A stretch of DNA of 64,000 nucleotides from Roseithermus sacchariphilus (GTDB lineage: Bacteria > Bacteroidota > Rhodothermia > Rhodothermales > MEBIC09517). A program made the translations under genes and the position numbers. The notes below the pieces were generated by a model. That model was not told the DNA's origin and ran no database searches. It was given only the letters and a program-made list of their open reading frames with translations. The first letter of the stretch is position 1. Each line of letters opens with the position of its first letter. The DNA is taken from NCBI GenBank assembly GCA_003285105.1, contig CP030158.1:2896664-2960663 (forward strand), written 5' to 3'. This document shows, in pieces, positions 33,280-41,416 of this stretch.

Positions 33280-34314
33280 ATGAGTCAAGAAAAACCCCAA
33301 GTTACGTTCATTGAACAGAACGCTCCTGTTGACGAGTATGGGAGAGCCCTTTACGCCGTGGCCCGTTCGGTTCTCAGAGCGCTGATAGATTCGCTCTCGA
33401 ATGAGGACTTGACCGATTTAAACACGCCTCTCGAGGATGTCAGGATGAGGCAACTCGCCAAAGTGGTTCGACTGGAGCGTGACAAGGGTATGCGTGGGGA
33501 CGGATTCGAGTGGGCTGTCCATGAAGCAATCATGGGCGGCGAGCCGAAGGTCATAGATCCGGTACATGCTGCACTTCGGAGGGCTTCGAGATCTGTTAAA
33601 GACGCTCCGCCTATGTCCGTAATGTTCGGGTATGAGCGAGCGAAATATCTAGGCTTTCTTGATGCAGTAATTGACGAGGCTGGAACTGAATCTTATCTTC
33701 TTCCCGAGGGGCGTGGCCGTCCTTTTAGCTTTGGTCCTTGGGTCAACAAAGCAGCAGAGGGCCATCTCGCTGAACCAGATCTTCCAAGAAGGATTAAGAA
33801 AATATGGAAGACTGACCTATTCCTTTCAACTACGGAAGACCCTCGGTACTTCGCGGCTACGATCAAGTCGAATTACAAGCAACTCGAAGGTGGCCGGGGT
33901 CTTCGCGTTGGCATAGTGCCTGAGTCTACAGCGCTCGGGAATCGCCCTGGCGTCCGCTATGATCAGAAGCATGGCTTGTGGGTCGTCACTCTCGACGACC
34001 CGAATGGGTTCATGGGTTTATTCAATGATGGATACCACGCCGTAGCGAGGGCAATGTGCACTCTCGGTAAGCAACAGCCACCTCCGTACTTTACAAAGCC
34101 CAGTGCAAAAGGGCGGAAAGTCCAAGAGCAGCTAGAAAAGTATCCTGATGCTAAAGTTTTTGATATAGAGAATGCGCTTGATGAGGCAGCACAACAGGAC
34201 CTTGTGGTTCAGAACAGCAAGCTTGTCAGTGTCAATGCCCCAGAGTGGCTCCACATTAAGCAGATGGCACCAAAGATTATCTCACCCAAGCCTAAGTTTG
34301 TGAAGCTCGATTAG
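33280..34314 (+). CDS. PD-(D/E)xK nuclease-like protein next to ParA-like ATPase (tentative)
   Basis: A 344-residue soluble protein from ATG 33280; a TTG two codons earlier is possible. I do not recognise the family with certainty. Features suggesting a restriction-endonuclease-like fold are a helix with acidic residues DGFEWAVHEAI (E77 and E82), then WKTDLFLST (D179) and, after about 16 residues, AATIKSNYKQLEGG (K196). This is the E ... D ... x-K order of PD-(D/E)xK cores, with Thr replacing the usual acidic residue before the Lys, as happens in several restriction-enzyme families. The C-terminal third is unassigned. Base composition is close to 50% G+C, different from both the ATPase gene and the chromosome, so the pair may not have travelled together for long. 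Confidence 0.4.
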   Translation: MSQEKPQVTFIEQNAPVDEYGRALYAVARSVLRALIDSLSNEDLTDLNTPLEDVRMRQLAKVVRLERDKGMRGDGFEWAVHEAIMGGEPKVIDPVHAALRRASRSVKDAPPMSVMFGYERAKYLGFLDAVIDEAGTESYLLPEGRGRPFSFGPWVNKAAEGHLAEPDLPRRIKKIWKTDLFLSTTEDPRYFAATIKSNYKQLEGGRGLRVGIVPESTALGNRPGVRYDQKHGLWVVTLDDPNGFMGLFNDGYHAVARAMCTLGKQQPPPYFTKPSAKGRKVQEQLEKYPDAKVFDIENALDEAAQQDLVVQNSKLVSVNAPEWLHIKQMAPKIISPKPKFVKLD

Positions 34315-34554
34315 GGCAGTATAACCCCTTTATGGCCTCCCTTTGTCAAGGGCAAAATCGTCCGTAGCCGAAAAAGGCAGCTTCTTCGGTTACCCTCTGG
34401 CTCTCAGGCACCCATCTACTCGTCGCTGCGTGTGTCCTGTCTGTGTGGTTTCGCACCCGTCTGGGGCGCCGTACCCAACACCTTTTGAGGGTCAATGACG
34501 CAAGGGCTGAGGAACTGCCGCAGCCTCGTCCAGCTCGGCTCCCGCCAAGCGCCG
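34315..34554. other. Gap between the nuclease-like gene and the IS110 remnant
   Basis: About 240 bases with no supportable gene. It probably holds the deletion scar that removed the C-terminal half of the IS110 transposase. A GGCAGCTTCTTCGGTTACC stretch near 34375 has no evident structure. Confidence 0.4.
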
Positions 34555-35091
34555 CTAGAAGACATCACGTTCACTGATACGGTCGGCATCTTGTCGTGCG
34601 TGCTCACCGAGCGATTCGAGGCGGTACTGCCAGGAGGTGTTCTGTACGTGCGCCAGCAGTTCGGCGCGTTTGCGGACGAAGTGGGTGCGACGGCGAAGCA
34701 GGTCCCGCGTAGCTCGCTTCTCTTTGGGATAGACGTGCGCCAGCGGGAAGGTGCCCCCGCGCAAGAGCCGGGCGATGGTGTGCGCATCCTGACGGTCGTT
34801 TTTGGTCTTGTCCCCATGGACAGCCTTCATATAGAGGGCGTGCTCAAGGACGAAGGCGATGCCCTCGCGCTCACAGAGATCCGCTAACCAATACCAGGTG
34901 AGGATGCACTCGCAGCCGACGACGAGTTCCTCACGGAAGGGCGTGATGGCCTTGAGGAAGCTCTTGGGGTTAGCTAGCGTGTTGCGCTCGAGGAGAACGG
35001 TGCCCGTGGCGTCGAGCACGCAGACGAACATGGTCTTGGTGTGTAGATCGACGCCGGCGTAGTGCGTATGTTGGCCGTCGTAGAATCTCAT
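34555..35091 (-). pseudogene. IS110-family transposase, truncated (N-terminal RuvC-like DEDD half only)
   Basis: 178 residues from ATG 35091 cover the catalytic N-terminal domain of IS110 transposases: GVDLHTKTMFVCVLD (first Asp), VGCECILTWYWLADLC (Glu), and DRQDAHTIARLLRGG (two Asp). The frame ends in SERDVF about 180 residues short of a normal 320-400-residue enzyme, and the serine-bearing Tnp_IS110 C-terminal domain is not found in any frame downstream to 34315. It is therefore a decayed copy unable to transpose by itself. The upstream side (35092-35165) keeps an IS110-like leader, where active elements encode their bridge RNA. Confidence 0.8.
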
Positions 35092-35177
35092 GGCAGATCC
35101 TCCTGGGGTCTGGTTTTGAGAGGTCCCGAACACCCTGTCAAGATAGGCTTCGGGAGGAGGCCATGATTAATATCCAG

Positions 35178-35302
35178 CGCATGAGCGCGGATGCAGGGCT
35201 GGGCGGTGCTGGCGCAGCCGAAGTTGCTACCGCTGAAGGTTTTTCTGTATTTTGAAAGCAGCGCCTGCAGGCCCTGAGCAGGTTATGCGCAAGCCGTTGG
35301 GC
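35178..35302 (+). repeat. Copy 1 of a ~125-bp intergenic repeat, attC-like 3' end
   Basis: This block and 36607-36731 start with the nearly identical CGCATGAGCKCGGATGCAGG (one mismatch) and carry AGGCCCTG exactly 91 bases later, with GTTGCT also in register between. Copy 1 ends TTATGCGCAAGCCGTTGGGC, in which GTTGGGC (35296-35302) fits the integron core-site consensus GTTRRRY and the preceding CAAGC matches the usual flank. An APH-family gene begins 53 bases later. An attC interpretation is reasonable but the folded partner arm is not clean. Confidence 0.5.
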
Positions 35303-35355
35303 GGACAACAACCTTCCGACACACCACGTGGTTTACGGTGCGAGAATCAAACGCC

Positions 35356-36255
35356 ATGGCCGCAGACACAGCGCTCGACACCGCGTTCGCCGAAATCGCC
35401 AATCGCGTCATCCCTGGCGCTTCTCTGCTGCAACATCGTCTACTCTCGGGCGGGGTCTCCGCGGCCGTACATGTTCTCGACGTGTCCACCCCTCGCGGGC
35501 CGACCAGCCTCGTCGTCCGCAGGCACGGCGCTGCAACTTGGAAACAACTCCCCGATGACGTCACGCAGGTGGAGTTCAGTCTGCTCGCTGCCCTGCATGA
35601 AGCGCGCCTACCTGTTCCCGAGCCGCTCTTTCTCGACGTAGATCGCCAACTGCTGCCCTCGCCCTACTTCGTGATGCGCTTCGTGCGCGGCTCGTCTGAG
35701 ATCGCAGCACCCGTGTTGGACCACGCCCTGCGTTCGATGGCAGCCTTCCTGGCTCGCCTTCACTCGCTGGATGTACGAGCCCTTTCGCTGCCTCCGTTAC
35801 CCAGTCGTGAGGACCCGATCAAGGCCGCGCTACAATTCGCTGCCGATGACTCGTCACTATGCGACGTCATCTCCTCGCTCAGTCCGGAACAGTCACCTCC
35901 TACCCTTCTCCACGGCGACTTTTGGCCGGGCAACATCTTGTGGGACAAGGGCGAAATCACCGCCGTCCTCGACTGGGAAGACGTCGCGATCGGACCTGCT
36001 GCCTCTGACGTTGCTTGTTGTCGTGCAGAAGTAAACGTGCTCTTCGGCTTGGACGCCGCTCGTTCCTTCACCCAGTACTATCGCGCCGCTTCCGCCAATT
36101 CTCTCCATGATCTGACCCTGTGGGACTTCTACGTCAGCTCTGCGGCTCTTGCCTCTCTGAGCAAGTGGAGGCTCCCGCCGGAGGTTGAAACGGAACGCCG
36201 CGAACGAACCGTCGAGTTCCGCGCTCACGCCATCGACCGCCTCACGCGTGGCTGA
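35356..36255 (+). CDS. Aminoglycoside-phosphotransferase (APH)-family kinase, likely cassette-borne
   Basis: A 299-residue protein from ATG 35356. It has the APH/choline-kinase catalytic core: LLHGDFWPGNILW (Brenner motif; catalytic Asp) and, about 15 residues later, AVLDWEDVAIGP (the Mg-binding DxD-type segment). The N-lobe contains LVVRRHGAATWK with the probable ATP-binding basic residues. Family members phosphorylate aminoglycosides, macrolides, choline, homoserine or other small alcohols, and no closer assignment is possible. It follows attC-like repeat copy 1 and precedes copy 2, so it may be a gene cassette; a resistance role is unproven. Confidence 0.8.
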   Translation: MAADTALDTAFAEIANRVIPGASLLQHRLLSGGVSAAVHVLDVSTPRGPTSLVVRRHGAATWKQLPDDVTQVEFSLLAALHEARLPVPEPLFLDVDRQLLPSPYFVMRFVRGSSEIAAPVLDHALRSMAAFLARLHSLDVRALSLPPLPSREDPIKAALQFAADDSSLCDVISSLSPEQSPPTLLHGDFWPGNILWDKGEITAVLDWEDVAIGPAASDVACCRAEVNVLFGLDAARSFTQYYRAASANSLHDLTLWDFYVSSAALASLSKWRLPPEVETERRERTVEFRAHAIDRLTRG

Positions 36256-36606
36256 CAAGGCATCGGTGGCCCCGCATCTCGCGACTTCATGGGTACGAGG
36301 GCTTTCGTCGCGAGCGTTCACCGCGCACGCTGGCGTCGTCCACCACCGCATCACGCAAAGAGACGTTGCCCTTGAGGTGTACACAGCGCTAGCACTCAGG
36401 TCACGCGCCTCCCTTCACCGCATTGGACGGCGTGAGCGGACCCGATCGCGGAGTAGTGATGGATCGCTCCCAATACGCGTTGACTCCCAACAGTCCAATG
36501 CACCTGTCGGGGAGCTGGGCAGGTCTTTTCTTGTTGAGTCCGTAATCTTGTGTAAAAGTGGCGTGGCATAGAGAAGCCAGGAAGCGTGAGTACGCGGCAT
36601 AACCAT
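36256..36606. other. Gap after APH gene without a supportable gene
   Basis: About 350 bases. Short reading frames exist on both strands but none has a recognisable motif or convincing codon pattern. If the island is a cassette cluster, this could be a second, decayed cassette or the long trailer of the APH cassette. Confidence 0.4.
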
Positions 36607-36731
36607 CGCATGAGCTCGGATGCAGGGCTGCTCGGCTTTTTCCCGGCCGGCGTTGCTGTTGCTCGTGTCTGCTGCTATGTTAAACGAAACGGCCCGTAGG
36701 CCCTGTATCGGTTGTGGCCGGGCCGCCAGGC
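36607..36731 (+). repeat. Copy 2 of the ~125-bp intergenic repeat
   Basis: Homologous in register to 35178-35302: the shared CGCATGAGC start, GTTGCT at offset 45 and AGGCCCTG at offset 91. The position of the core GTTGGGC in copy 1 is GCCAGGC here. A separate pair, GCATAAC (36597-36603) and GTTAAAC (36679-36685), brackets the middle and could form the R''/R' arms of a site. The tyrosine phosphatase gene starts 14 bases after the block. Confidence 0.5.
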
Positions 36732-36744
36732 AACGGTGATAACG

Positions 36745-37266
36745 ATGAAGCTTGTAGAACCAACCGAGGGTATCCCAATCAATGGCATCGATGTGCCGCG
36801 GGAGCTGTACTGGGTCGTAAGCTCACCTGCGCCACTCGCTGGTATGAGATACCCGCAAAGCGATTTCCCGTGGCCCAGCCTCCATGCAGCAGGTTTTTCC
36901 TACGTCGTGTCCCTCCATCCGGGATCGTATAACCCGGCACCTCTGGAACGGCTCTTCGACGAGCGACTGGAGGATCTCTTCAGTGGAGATCCACCGGCTG
37001 ATGTCAACTCCGAGCGCGCGAAGGTTGAGCGTGCCGTTTCTGCTGTCCTTGAGGCCTGGAGATCAGGGCATGGTGTCGTGGTGCATTGTGTTGGCGGCCG
37101 CGGCCGGACCGGAACCGTGATCGGATGTATCCTTCGGGAACTCGGGTTCTCGGCGGCGGAAGTGATCGATTTCCTTGACCGCGTACATAAGACTCGCGGC
37201 AAGTCCGGGTGGCCGGAGGCGAAGTGGCAGAGCGAGCTTGTCGACCATTGGAAGACCCATGCCTGA
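36745..37266 (+). CDS. Dual-specificity/tyrosine phosphatase, probable integron gene cassette
   Basis: A 173-residue protein from ATG 36745. The cysteine-phosphatase P-loop is complete: VVHCVGGRGRTGT (C115, R121). A general-acid Asp may be in the FDERLEDLFSGDPPAD region. The compact size matches cytoplasmic bacterial PTP/DSP proteins, which could act on protein or sugar phosphates. Its stop codon (37264-37266) lies inside the first core site of an attC-like element, exactly the arrangement of integron cassettes. A copy-2 repeat precedes it. Base composition is lower in G+C than the chromosome. Cassette status is strongly suggested; biological role unknown. Confidence 0.82.
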   Translation: MKLVEPTEGIPINGIDVPRELYWVVSSPAPLAGMRYPQSDFPWPSLHAAGFSYVVSLHPGSYNPAPLERLFDERLEDLFSGDPPADVNSERAKVERAVSAVLEAWRSGHGVVVHCVGGRGRTGTVIGCILRELGFSAAEVIDFLDRVHKTRGKSGWPEAKWQSELVDHWKTHA

Positions 37267-37322
37267 CGCCCAGCTTGCAGACGGACGGCGCTGCGCGCCG
37301 CCGCTGATATTGAGCGTTAACC
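37261..37322 (+). other. attC-like integron cassette recombination site (62 bp)
   Basis: It starts GCCTGACGC and ends GCGTTAACC, which pair as the outer arms (R''/R'). Inside is a strong imperfect hairpin: CAG-ACGG-A-CGGCGC against GCGCCG-CCG-CTG around TGC, with an unpaired extra A such as integrase uses to choose the strand. The size is that of the common ~60-bp attC. The terminal GTTAACC departs from GTTRRRY at one base. The phosphatase stop codon is embedded in the first arm. No integron integrase lies in the window. Confidence 0.65.
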
Positions 37323-37829
37323 GATCCCTCGCATCCGGCCTGTTCGGCCACCGCTTCTTCCTCGGTCGCCGTGCCGAGTTGGCGTAGTTCTGCCAGGCGC
37401 TGTCGGGCAAGGAGGTAGCTTCTGCTGTGCGTGATCTTTTCGGCCCCGGGGGACGGCAAGATCGCCTTGCTCCACGAGTTCGCTACGCCGACGGCCGAAC
37501 AGGTTCGTTCAGTTTACCGGCTGGATGGCCGCGACGTGGACCCTTCCCAATGGGCTTTCCCCTCGCCCTCTCGCAGGCCAGCGACCCGGAAGCACCTCGC
37601 TTATCCCCGGGCGCCCCGGCCGACCTGCTTCCCGCCGCTCCGTCTTCCCGGGAAAGGATGGTCACCCGCATCAACGTCTGCCGTATCGGGGCCATAGAGC
37701 GGGCGCCGAAAGGTAGTGTAGCCCGCCGCTGTACGTCGGCCGGAGTTTGCGTACTTTGCACGTCGACCGTAGGCGCTGTACCACGTCCTGTCTGCCGCCC
37801 TGGGGGCCGCTCAACCGTCGGAGCCGATC
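37323..37829. other. 507-bp region, possible decayed cassette gene
   Basis: No gene is firmly supported. An AAGGAGG run at 37409-37415 precedes a GTG at 37431 whose first 45 codons look protein-like (VIFSAPGDGKIALLHEF, then VRSVYRLDGRDVDPSQWAFP) before degrading into Arg/Pro-rich sequence. This may be the 5' part of a broken gene. The remainder should hold the promoter of the Crp/Fnr gene. Confidence 0.35.
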
Positions 37830-38429
37830 ATGACCGAGCATCATCGTTCTCTTCTCCAGGCCGCTCTACGATGGGTGTGCCTCGACGAAGCACAGCAACA
37901 CGCGTTGGTCTCAGCCTTTTCGTCGCGTGAGGTCGAGGCGGGAAAGCACATCGTACTGCCTGGCTCGACGGCGCACGAGGTGCTCTTCGTGGCCCGTGGT
38001 CTCCTGCGGTTCTACTATCCCTCCGCGGATGGGCGGGAGTCGAACAAGGCATTCGTGGCGGAGGGCGAGTTCGCCGGAGCCCTTGCCGCGGCCAACCTCG
38101 GCCTGCCGCTGCTCTACGGCATCGAAGCCCTGGAGCCGAGCATCGTCCTGACGATGCCGTGTGCCGACTTCGTCGCGTTGATGGATGGCGACCCCACGTT
38201 CGAGCGGCTCGGGCGCAAGCTGGTCGAGATGATCCTCGTGCGGAAGGAACTCCGTACGCGCTCGCTTCTGCTCCAGACTGCGACGGAGCGGTACCTCGAT
38301 TTCGTGGAGCAACGTCCCGACCTCCTGCAGCGCGTCCCGCTGTATCACATCGCGTCGCTTCTCGGTATCACCGACGTGCATCTCTCGCGGATCCGGCGGG
38401 AGTTGGCCCGGGCTACGCCCGCTGCGTGA
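37830..38429 (+). CDS. Crp/Fnr-family transcriptional regulator
   Basis: A 199-residue protein: a cyclic-nucleotide-binding-type beta roll at about 15-110 (EVEAGKHIVLPGSTAHEVLFVARGLLRFYY), a long dimer helix at about 115-145, and a C-terminal winged helix (YHIASLLGITDVHLSRIRRELAR). The roll lacks a clear cAMP phosphate-binding RxS cassette, so the effector is unknown; there is no Cys cluster for Fe-S sensing. This subfamily is common in Bacteroidota. A likely target is the dehydrogenase gene 236 bases downstream in the same direction. Confidence 0.88.
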   Translation: MTEHHRSLLQAALRWVCLDEAQQHALVSAFSSREVEAGKHIVLPGSTAHEVLFVARGLLRFYYPSADGRESNKAFVAEGEFAGALAAANLGLPLLYGIEALEPSIVLTMPCADFVALMDGDPTFERLGRKLVEMILVRKELRTRSLLLQTATERYLDFVEQRPDLLQRVPLYHIASLLGITDVHLSRIRRELARATPAA

Positions 38430-38665
38430 GCGGGTCCTTCTGAACACAGGTTAAGGCGCTCGGGGCCCGCACTCGCATACCTTCCGCTCGGGGCATCTAC
38501 GAACGGGCCGTCGGAATCCCTGCCCTGCAGGTCCCTCTGCGCTCGCCACGGGCTTCTCCCCGGTGCGCGCCGGCGCTGCACGCCCGGAGGCGATCGAGCG
38601 CCGCTTCATCTGGATGTACGCCCGTGCCCACGCTCATTCACCCCGAACTCTTACCCGCTCTCCAC

Positions 38666-39553
38666 ATGAAAAAGACCTCGATCCTGGGCCTCGGCGCGAT
38701 GGGCGCCCGCATGGCTGCACGTCTGCTCCAGCATGGGTATCCCGTCGTCGTCTACAACCGCACCCCAGAGCGAACCGCGCCGCTGCGGGAGCAGGGAGCG
38801 GACGTGGCCGCTACGCCCCGGGAAGCCGCCGAGCGCGCCGACGTCGTCATCTCGATGGTTCGCGATGATGCCGCTGCACAGGACGTCTGGCTAGCGGAGG
38901 GGACCGGCGCGGTGCATGGCCTGCGCCCCGGGGCGGTCGCCATCGAGCCCAGCACCGTGACGCCGGCATGGGCGCGGCGCCTCGCAGCGGCCGTTGCAGC
39001 CCGAGGCGCGTCGTTTCTCGACGCGCCCGTTGTGGGGACGCGCCCGCACGCTGAAAGCGGGCAGTTGATCTACCTTGCGGGGGGCGAAGGGGCGGTGCTG
39101 GATCAGGTACGACCGATGCTGGATGTGCTCGGCGGTGCCGTGCACCCCGTCGGGCCTGTCGGTGCGGGCGCGGTGATGAAGCTCGCCGTCAACGCGCTGT
39201 TTGCGGTGCAGGCCGTCGCCCTCGCGGAACTCCTTGCCATGCTAACGGCCTCGGGGCTTGAGCCCGCCGCCGCCGTCGGGGTGCTGAATGCCCTTCCCAC
39301 CTCCAGCCCTGCTGCCGCTCGGGTGGCAACACGCATCGTGGAGCGTGCCTACGCGCCCAACTTCCCCATTCACCTCGTGGCGAAGGATCTCGGGTACGCG
39401 TCGTCCGTGGCCAGGGAGGCGGGTGTCGGCGCGACGGTGGTCGAGGCGGCGCTCAGCGCCTTCGAGGAGGCGCAGCGCCGGGGCTATGGAGGAGACGACA
39501 TCGTGGGCATCGCACGGTGCTACCCGATCGGTGCGGCGCATGGAGCCGGATGA
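38666..39553 (+). CDS. NAD(P)-dependent 3-hydroxyisobutyrate-dehydrogenase-family oxidoreductase
   Basis: A 295-residue protein from ATG 38666, where the family fold begins immediately (KKTSILGLGAMGARMA, Rossmann GxGxxG). The cofactor loop VVYNRTPER favours NADP+. The substrate-site motif is DAPVVGTRPHAESGQL (variant of DAPVSGG), and the catalytic Lys lies in GAGAVMKLAVNALFAVQ (Lys in the KLxxN motif). Family members oxidise beta-hydroxyacids or reduce succinic semialdehyde/glyoxylate. Regulation by the preceding Crp/Fnr-like gene is plausible by adjacency only. Confidence 0.88.
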   Translation: MKKTSILGLGAMGARMAARLLQHGYPVVVYNRTPERTAPLREQGADVAATPREAAERADVVISMVRDDAAAQDVWLAEGTGAVHGLRPGAVAIEPSTVTPAWARRLAAAVAARGASFLDAPVVGTRPHAESGQLIYLAGGEGAVLDQVRPMLDVLGGAVHPVGPVGAGAVMKLAVNALFAVQAVALAELLAMLTASGLEPAAAVGVLNALPTSSPAAARVATRIVERAYAPNFPIHLVAKDLGYASSVAREAGVGATVVEAALSAFEEAQRRGYGGDDIVGIARCYPIGAAHGAG

Positions 39554-39728
39554 ACACAGAACCCCTCGCGGCACGCCTGCACAGGGCACGGGCATCCGCG
39601 GTTCGTCCGTGCATCGGGGCGTCCGCACGCCGTTCATCCCCGCGCCCTCTGTGGGGGGACGTTCAGCCGTTCTGTGACCTTCCAGCCCAACCGGGATGCA
39701 TGACGGAGGACGCCCGGCTGAAAGAGCA

Positions 39729-40106
39729 TCAAGGAGCGGGCCCGCTGGTTCGCCACAGCCACAGGGCGGCGGCCGTCATCACGCCGGTTTCGATGGCCAC
39801 CATAAGCCACTGCCTCGGGACGGCACCATCGACGAGCAGGCCAAGGAGGCGTGCCGCAAGGGCGCCGGCCATGAGGTAGAAGAGCACCGTGGGAATGCTC
39901 ATGGACCAGGGGCGGAGCGCGGAGAGGGCGAGAAAGCAAAGCCCCAGTCCGAGCACCATGCCTCCGCGCACCCGGCGCTCGACGGCCTCGAACACGTCGG
40001 CCGGTGGTTCGGGGCCTCCGGTGAGAGGGCCGAACCAGGAGGGAAACACGGCCGCCAGGACGCCCAGGACGACCAGGATGATTCCGACGAGGTGGGATAC
40101 AGACAT
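39729..40106 (-). CDS. DUF4345-type four-TM membrane protein
   Basis: A 125-residue protein with four hydrophobic segments: HLVGIILVVLGVLAAVFPSWF, GMVLGLGLCFLALSALRPW, TVLFYLMAGALAARLLGLLVDG and a C-terminal WLMVAIETGVMTAAALWLW. The RLLGLLVDG...IE pattern matches the DUF4345 family of unknown function. It lies 45 bases downstream of the SDR gene in the same direction, so they are probably co-transcribed and under the AraC regulator. Confidence 0.65.
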   Translation of the reverse strand: MSVSHLVGIILVVLGVLAAVFPSWFGPLTGGPEPPADVFEAVERRVRGGMVLGLGLCFLALSALRPWSMSIPTVLFYLMAGALAARLLGLLVDGAVPRQWLMVAIETGVMTAAALWLWRTSGPAP

Positions 40107-40151
40107 CGTGTTTTCTGAGTGCTTGCCAGGTAGGAGTGCAACGTGGGCCTC

Positions 40152-41096
40152 TCAGGGAGACCACCTCAGCCCCGTTTTCTGCTCGGACACGGACCAGAGT
40201 TTCGCTGCCATGTCCCGGTCCAGCACGTGGTCGTGCAGAGAACACTCCCCGACGGGGCCGACCGTCTCCATGCGTTTCGTGGGGCCGTAGAGGGCTTCGG
40301 GTTTCAGCCCCTCTTCCGTAGCGCACATGACCTCGGGCCACGAGCCTTTCTCCGCGGATTGTGCAATGATCCGAGAGGATAGGGCCCAGACGATCTTGTT
40401 GAATCGGCTGGCTGTGTCCTTCAGCAGGTTCGTTTGCGAGGCGCCCGGATGGCAGACGTAGACCTGGACGTTCTTGCCGGAGGCCCGGACCCGGCGTTGC
40501 AGCTCATAGCCAAACATCATCTGCGCCAGTTTGCTCTGGGCGTAGGCATTCCACGCCGAGTAGTGTTCGTCGAAGTTGAGGTCCTCAAACTGAATACGCT
40601 TCAGTCCCATCTTGTACGCGTTACTGCCGACGATCACAATGCGGCCCTCCGACGCCTCGATCCGCTCGAAGAGCAGGCCGCACAGGAGGAAGTGGCCGAA
40701 GTGGTTCACGCCGAGTTGGCTCTCGAAGCCGTCCACGGTGATTTCCTGCCTGGCCACCTGTGCGATGGCGGCGTTGCAGATGAGAGCGTCGATGCGGGGA
40801 ATCGTCTGAAGTACTTCATCTGCCGCCGCCCGCACAGAGTCCAGCACCGCCAGGTCCATGCGTACGAACTGGATGTCGGTATCCTCTCCAAACTCATGTT
40901 TCAGGGTCGAGATGGCAACGGCCGTTTTTCGGGGGTTCCGGTTCATCATCACCACGCCTGCGCCCTTCGACAGGAGAATGCGCGTGGCCTCGAACCCGGC
41001 CCCCGCATTGGCCCCCGTAATGACAAAGGTTTTACCGGTGAGAGAGCCAAGGCGGTCTGGTGTCCAGCCTCTCGGGCCGAAAGGGTTCTGTTTCAT
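40152..41096 (-). CDS. SDR-family oxidoreductase (retinol-dehydrogenase/protochlorophyllide-reductase-like)
   Basis: A 314-residue SDR from ATG 41096; upstream in-frame residues are non-conserved and were excluded. Cofactor motif KTFVITGANAGAGFEATRIL with an Arg-rich NRNPRK following, favouring NADPH. NAAI at about 107, GRIVIVGSNAYK (catalytic Ser), and YAQSKLAQMMF (Tyr-x-x-x-Lys). The extended C-terminus matches the retinol-dehydrogenase-like group. It is divergent from an AraC regulator with 395 bases between starts, a common bacterial pairing in which the regulator controls the SDR in response to an aldehyde or stress signal. Confidence 0.87.
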   Translation of the reverse strand: MKQNPFGPRGWTPDRLGSLTGKTFVITGANAGAGFEATRILLSKGAGVVMMNRNPRKTAVAISTLKHEFGEDTDIQFVRMDLAVLDSVRAAADEVLQTIPRIDALICNAAIAQVARQEITVDGFESQLGVNHFGHFLLCGLLFERIEASEGRIVIVGSNAYKMGLKRIQFEDLNFDEHYSAWNAYAQSKLAQMMFGYELQRRVRASGKNVQVYVCHPGASQTNLLKDTASRFNKIVWALSSRIIAQSAEKGSWPEVMCATEEGLKPEALYGPTKRMETVGPVGECSLHDHVLDRDMAAKLWSVSEQKTGLRWSP

Positions 41097-41416
41097 TTCC
41101 GTATCTGATTCAGTTAGTAAGAGGTGCGTCCGGGGATGAGATTCCCGCCCGCCTTCGCAGCGTCCAGCCGGAGCGCCGGGGGCCCAGGCTGTCGTCATGG
41201 TGCCCTCCCGGACAGGGGTCGGATCCATGGGCTTGTTCAACGGTGCGCCATGAGCGTGAAGGTGAGGTCGTCGCGGTGCGCGTGCAACGGTCGAAGAGAA
41301 CGGGCATGGGTGGCAGGCACCGTTCTCGAGCGAGCCGTGGACGCCGAATGGCTGGCAAGCTGTGTTGCATCATACCTCTTCGATTGCTCCCGGATGCGCT
41401 GCATTCTATCCCTTTT

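Noticed and set aside
36185-36571. Plus-strand frame overlapping the APH gene end
   Set aside because: No motif, Arg/Ser-rich composition, and it begins inside the APH coding sequence.
37427-37930. 167-codon frame overlapping the Crp/Fnr start
   Set aside because: It overlaps the well-supported regulator in another frame and has low-complexity composition; only the short GTG frame at 37431 was kept as a possible remnant.
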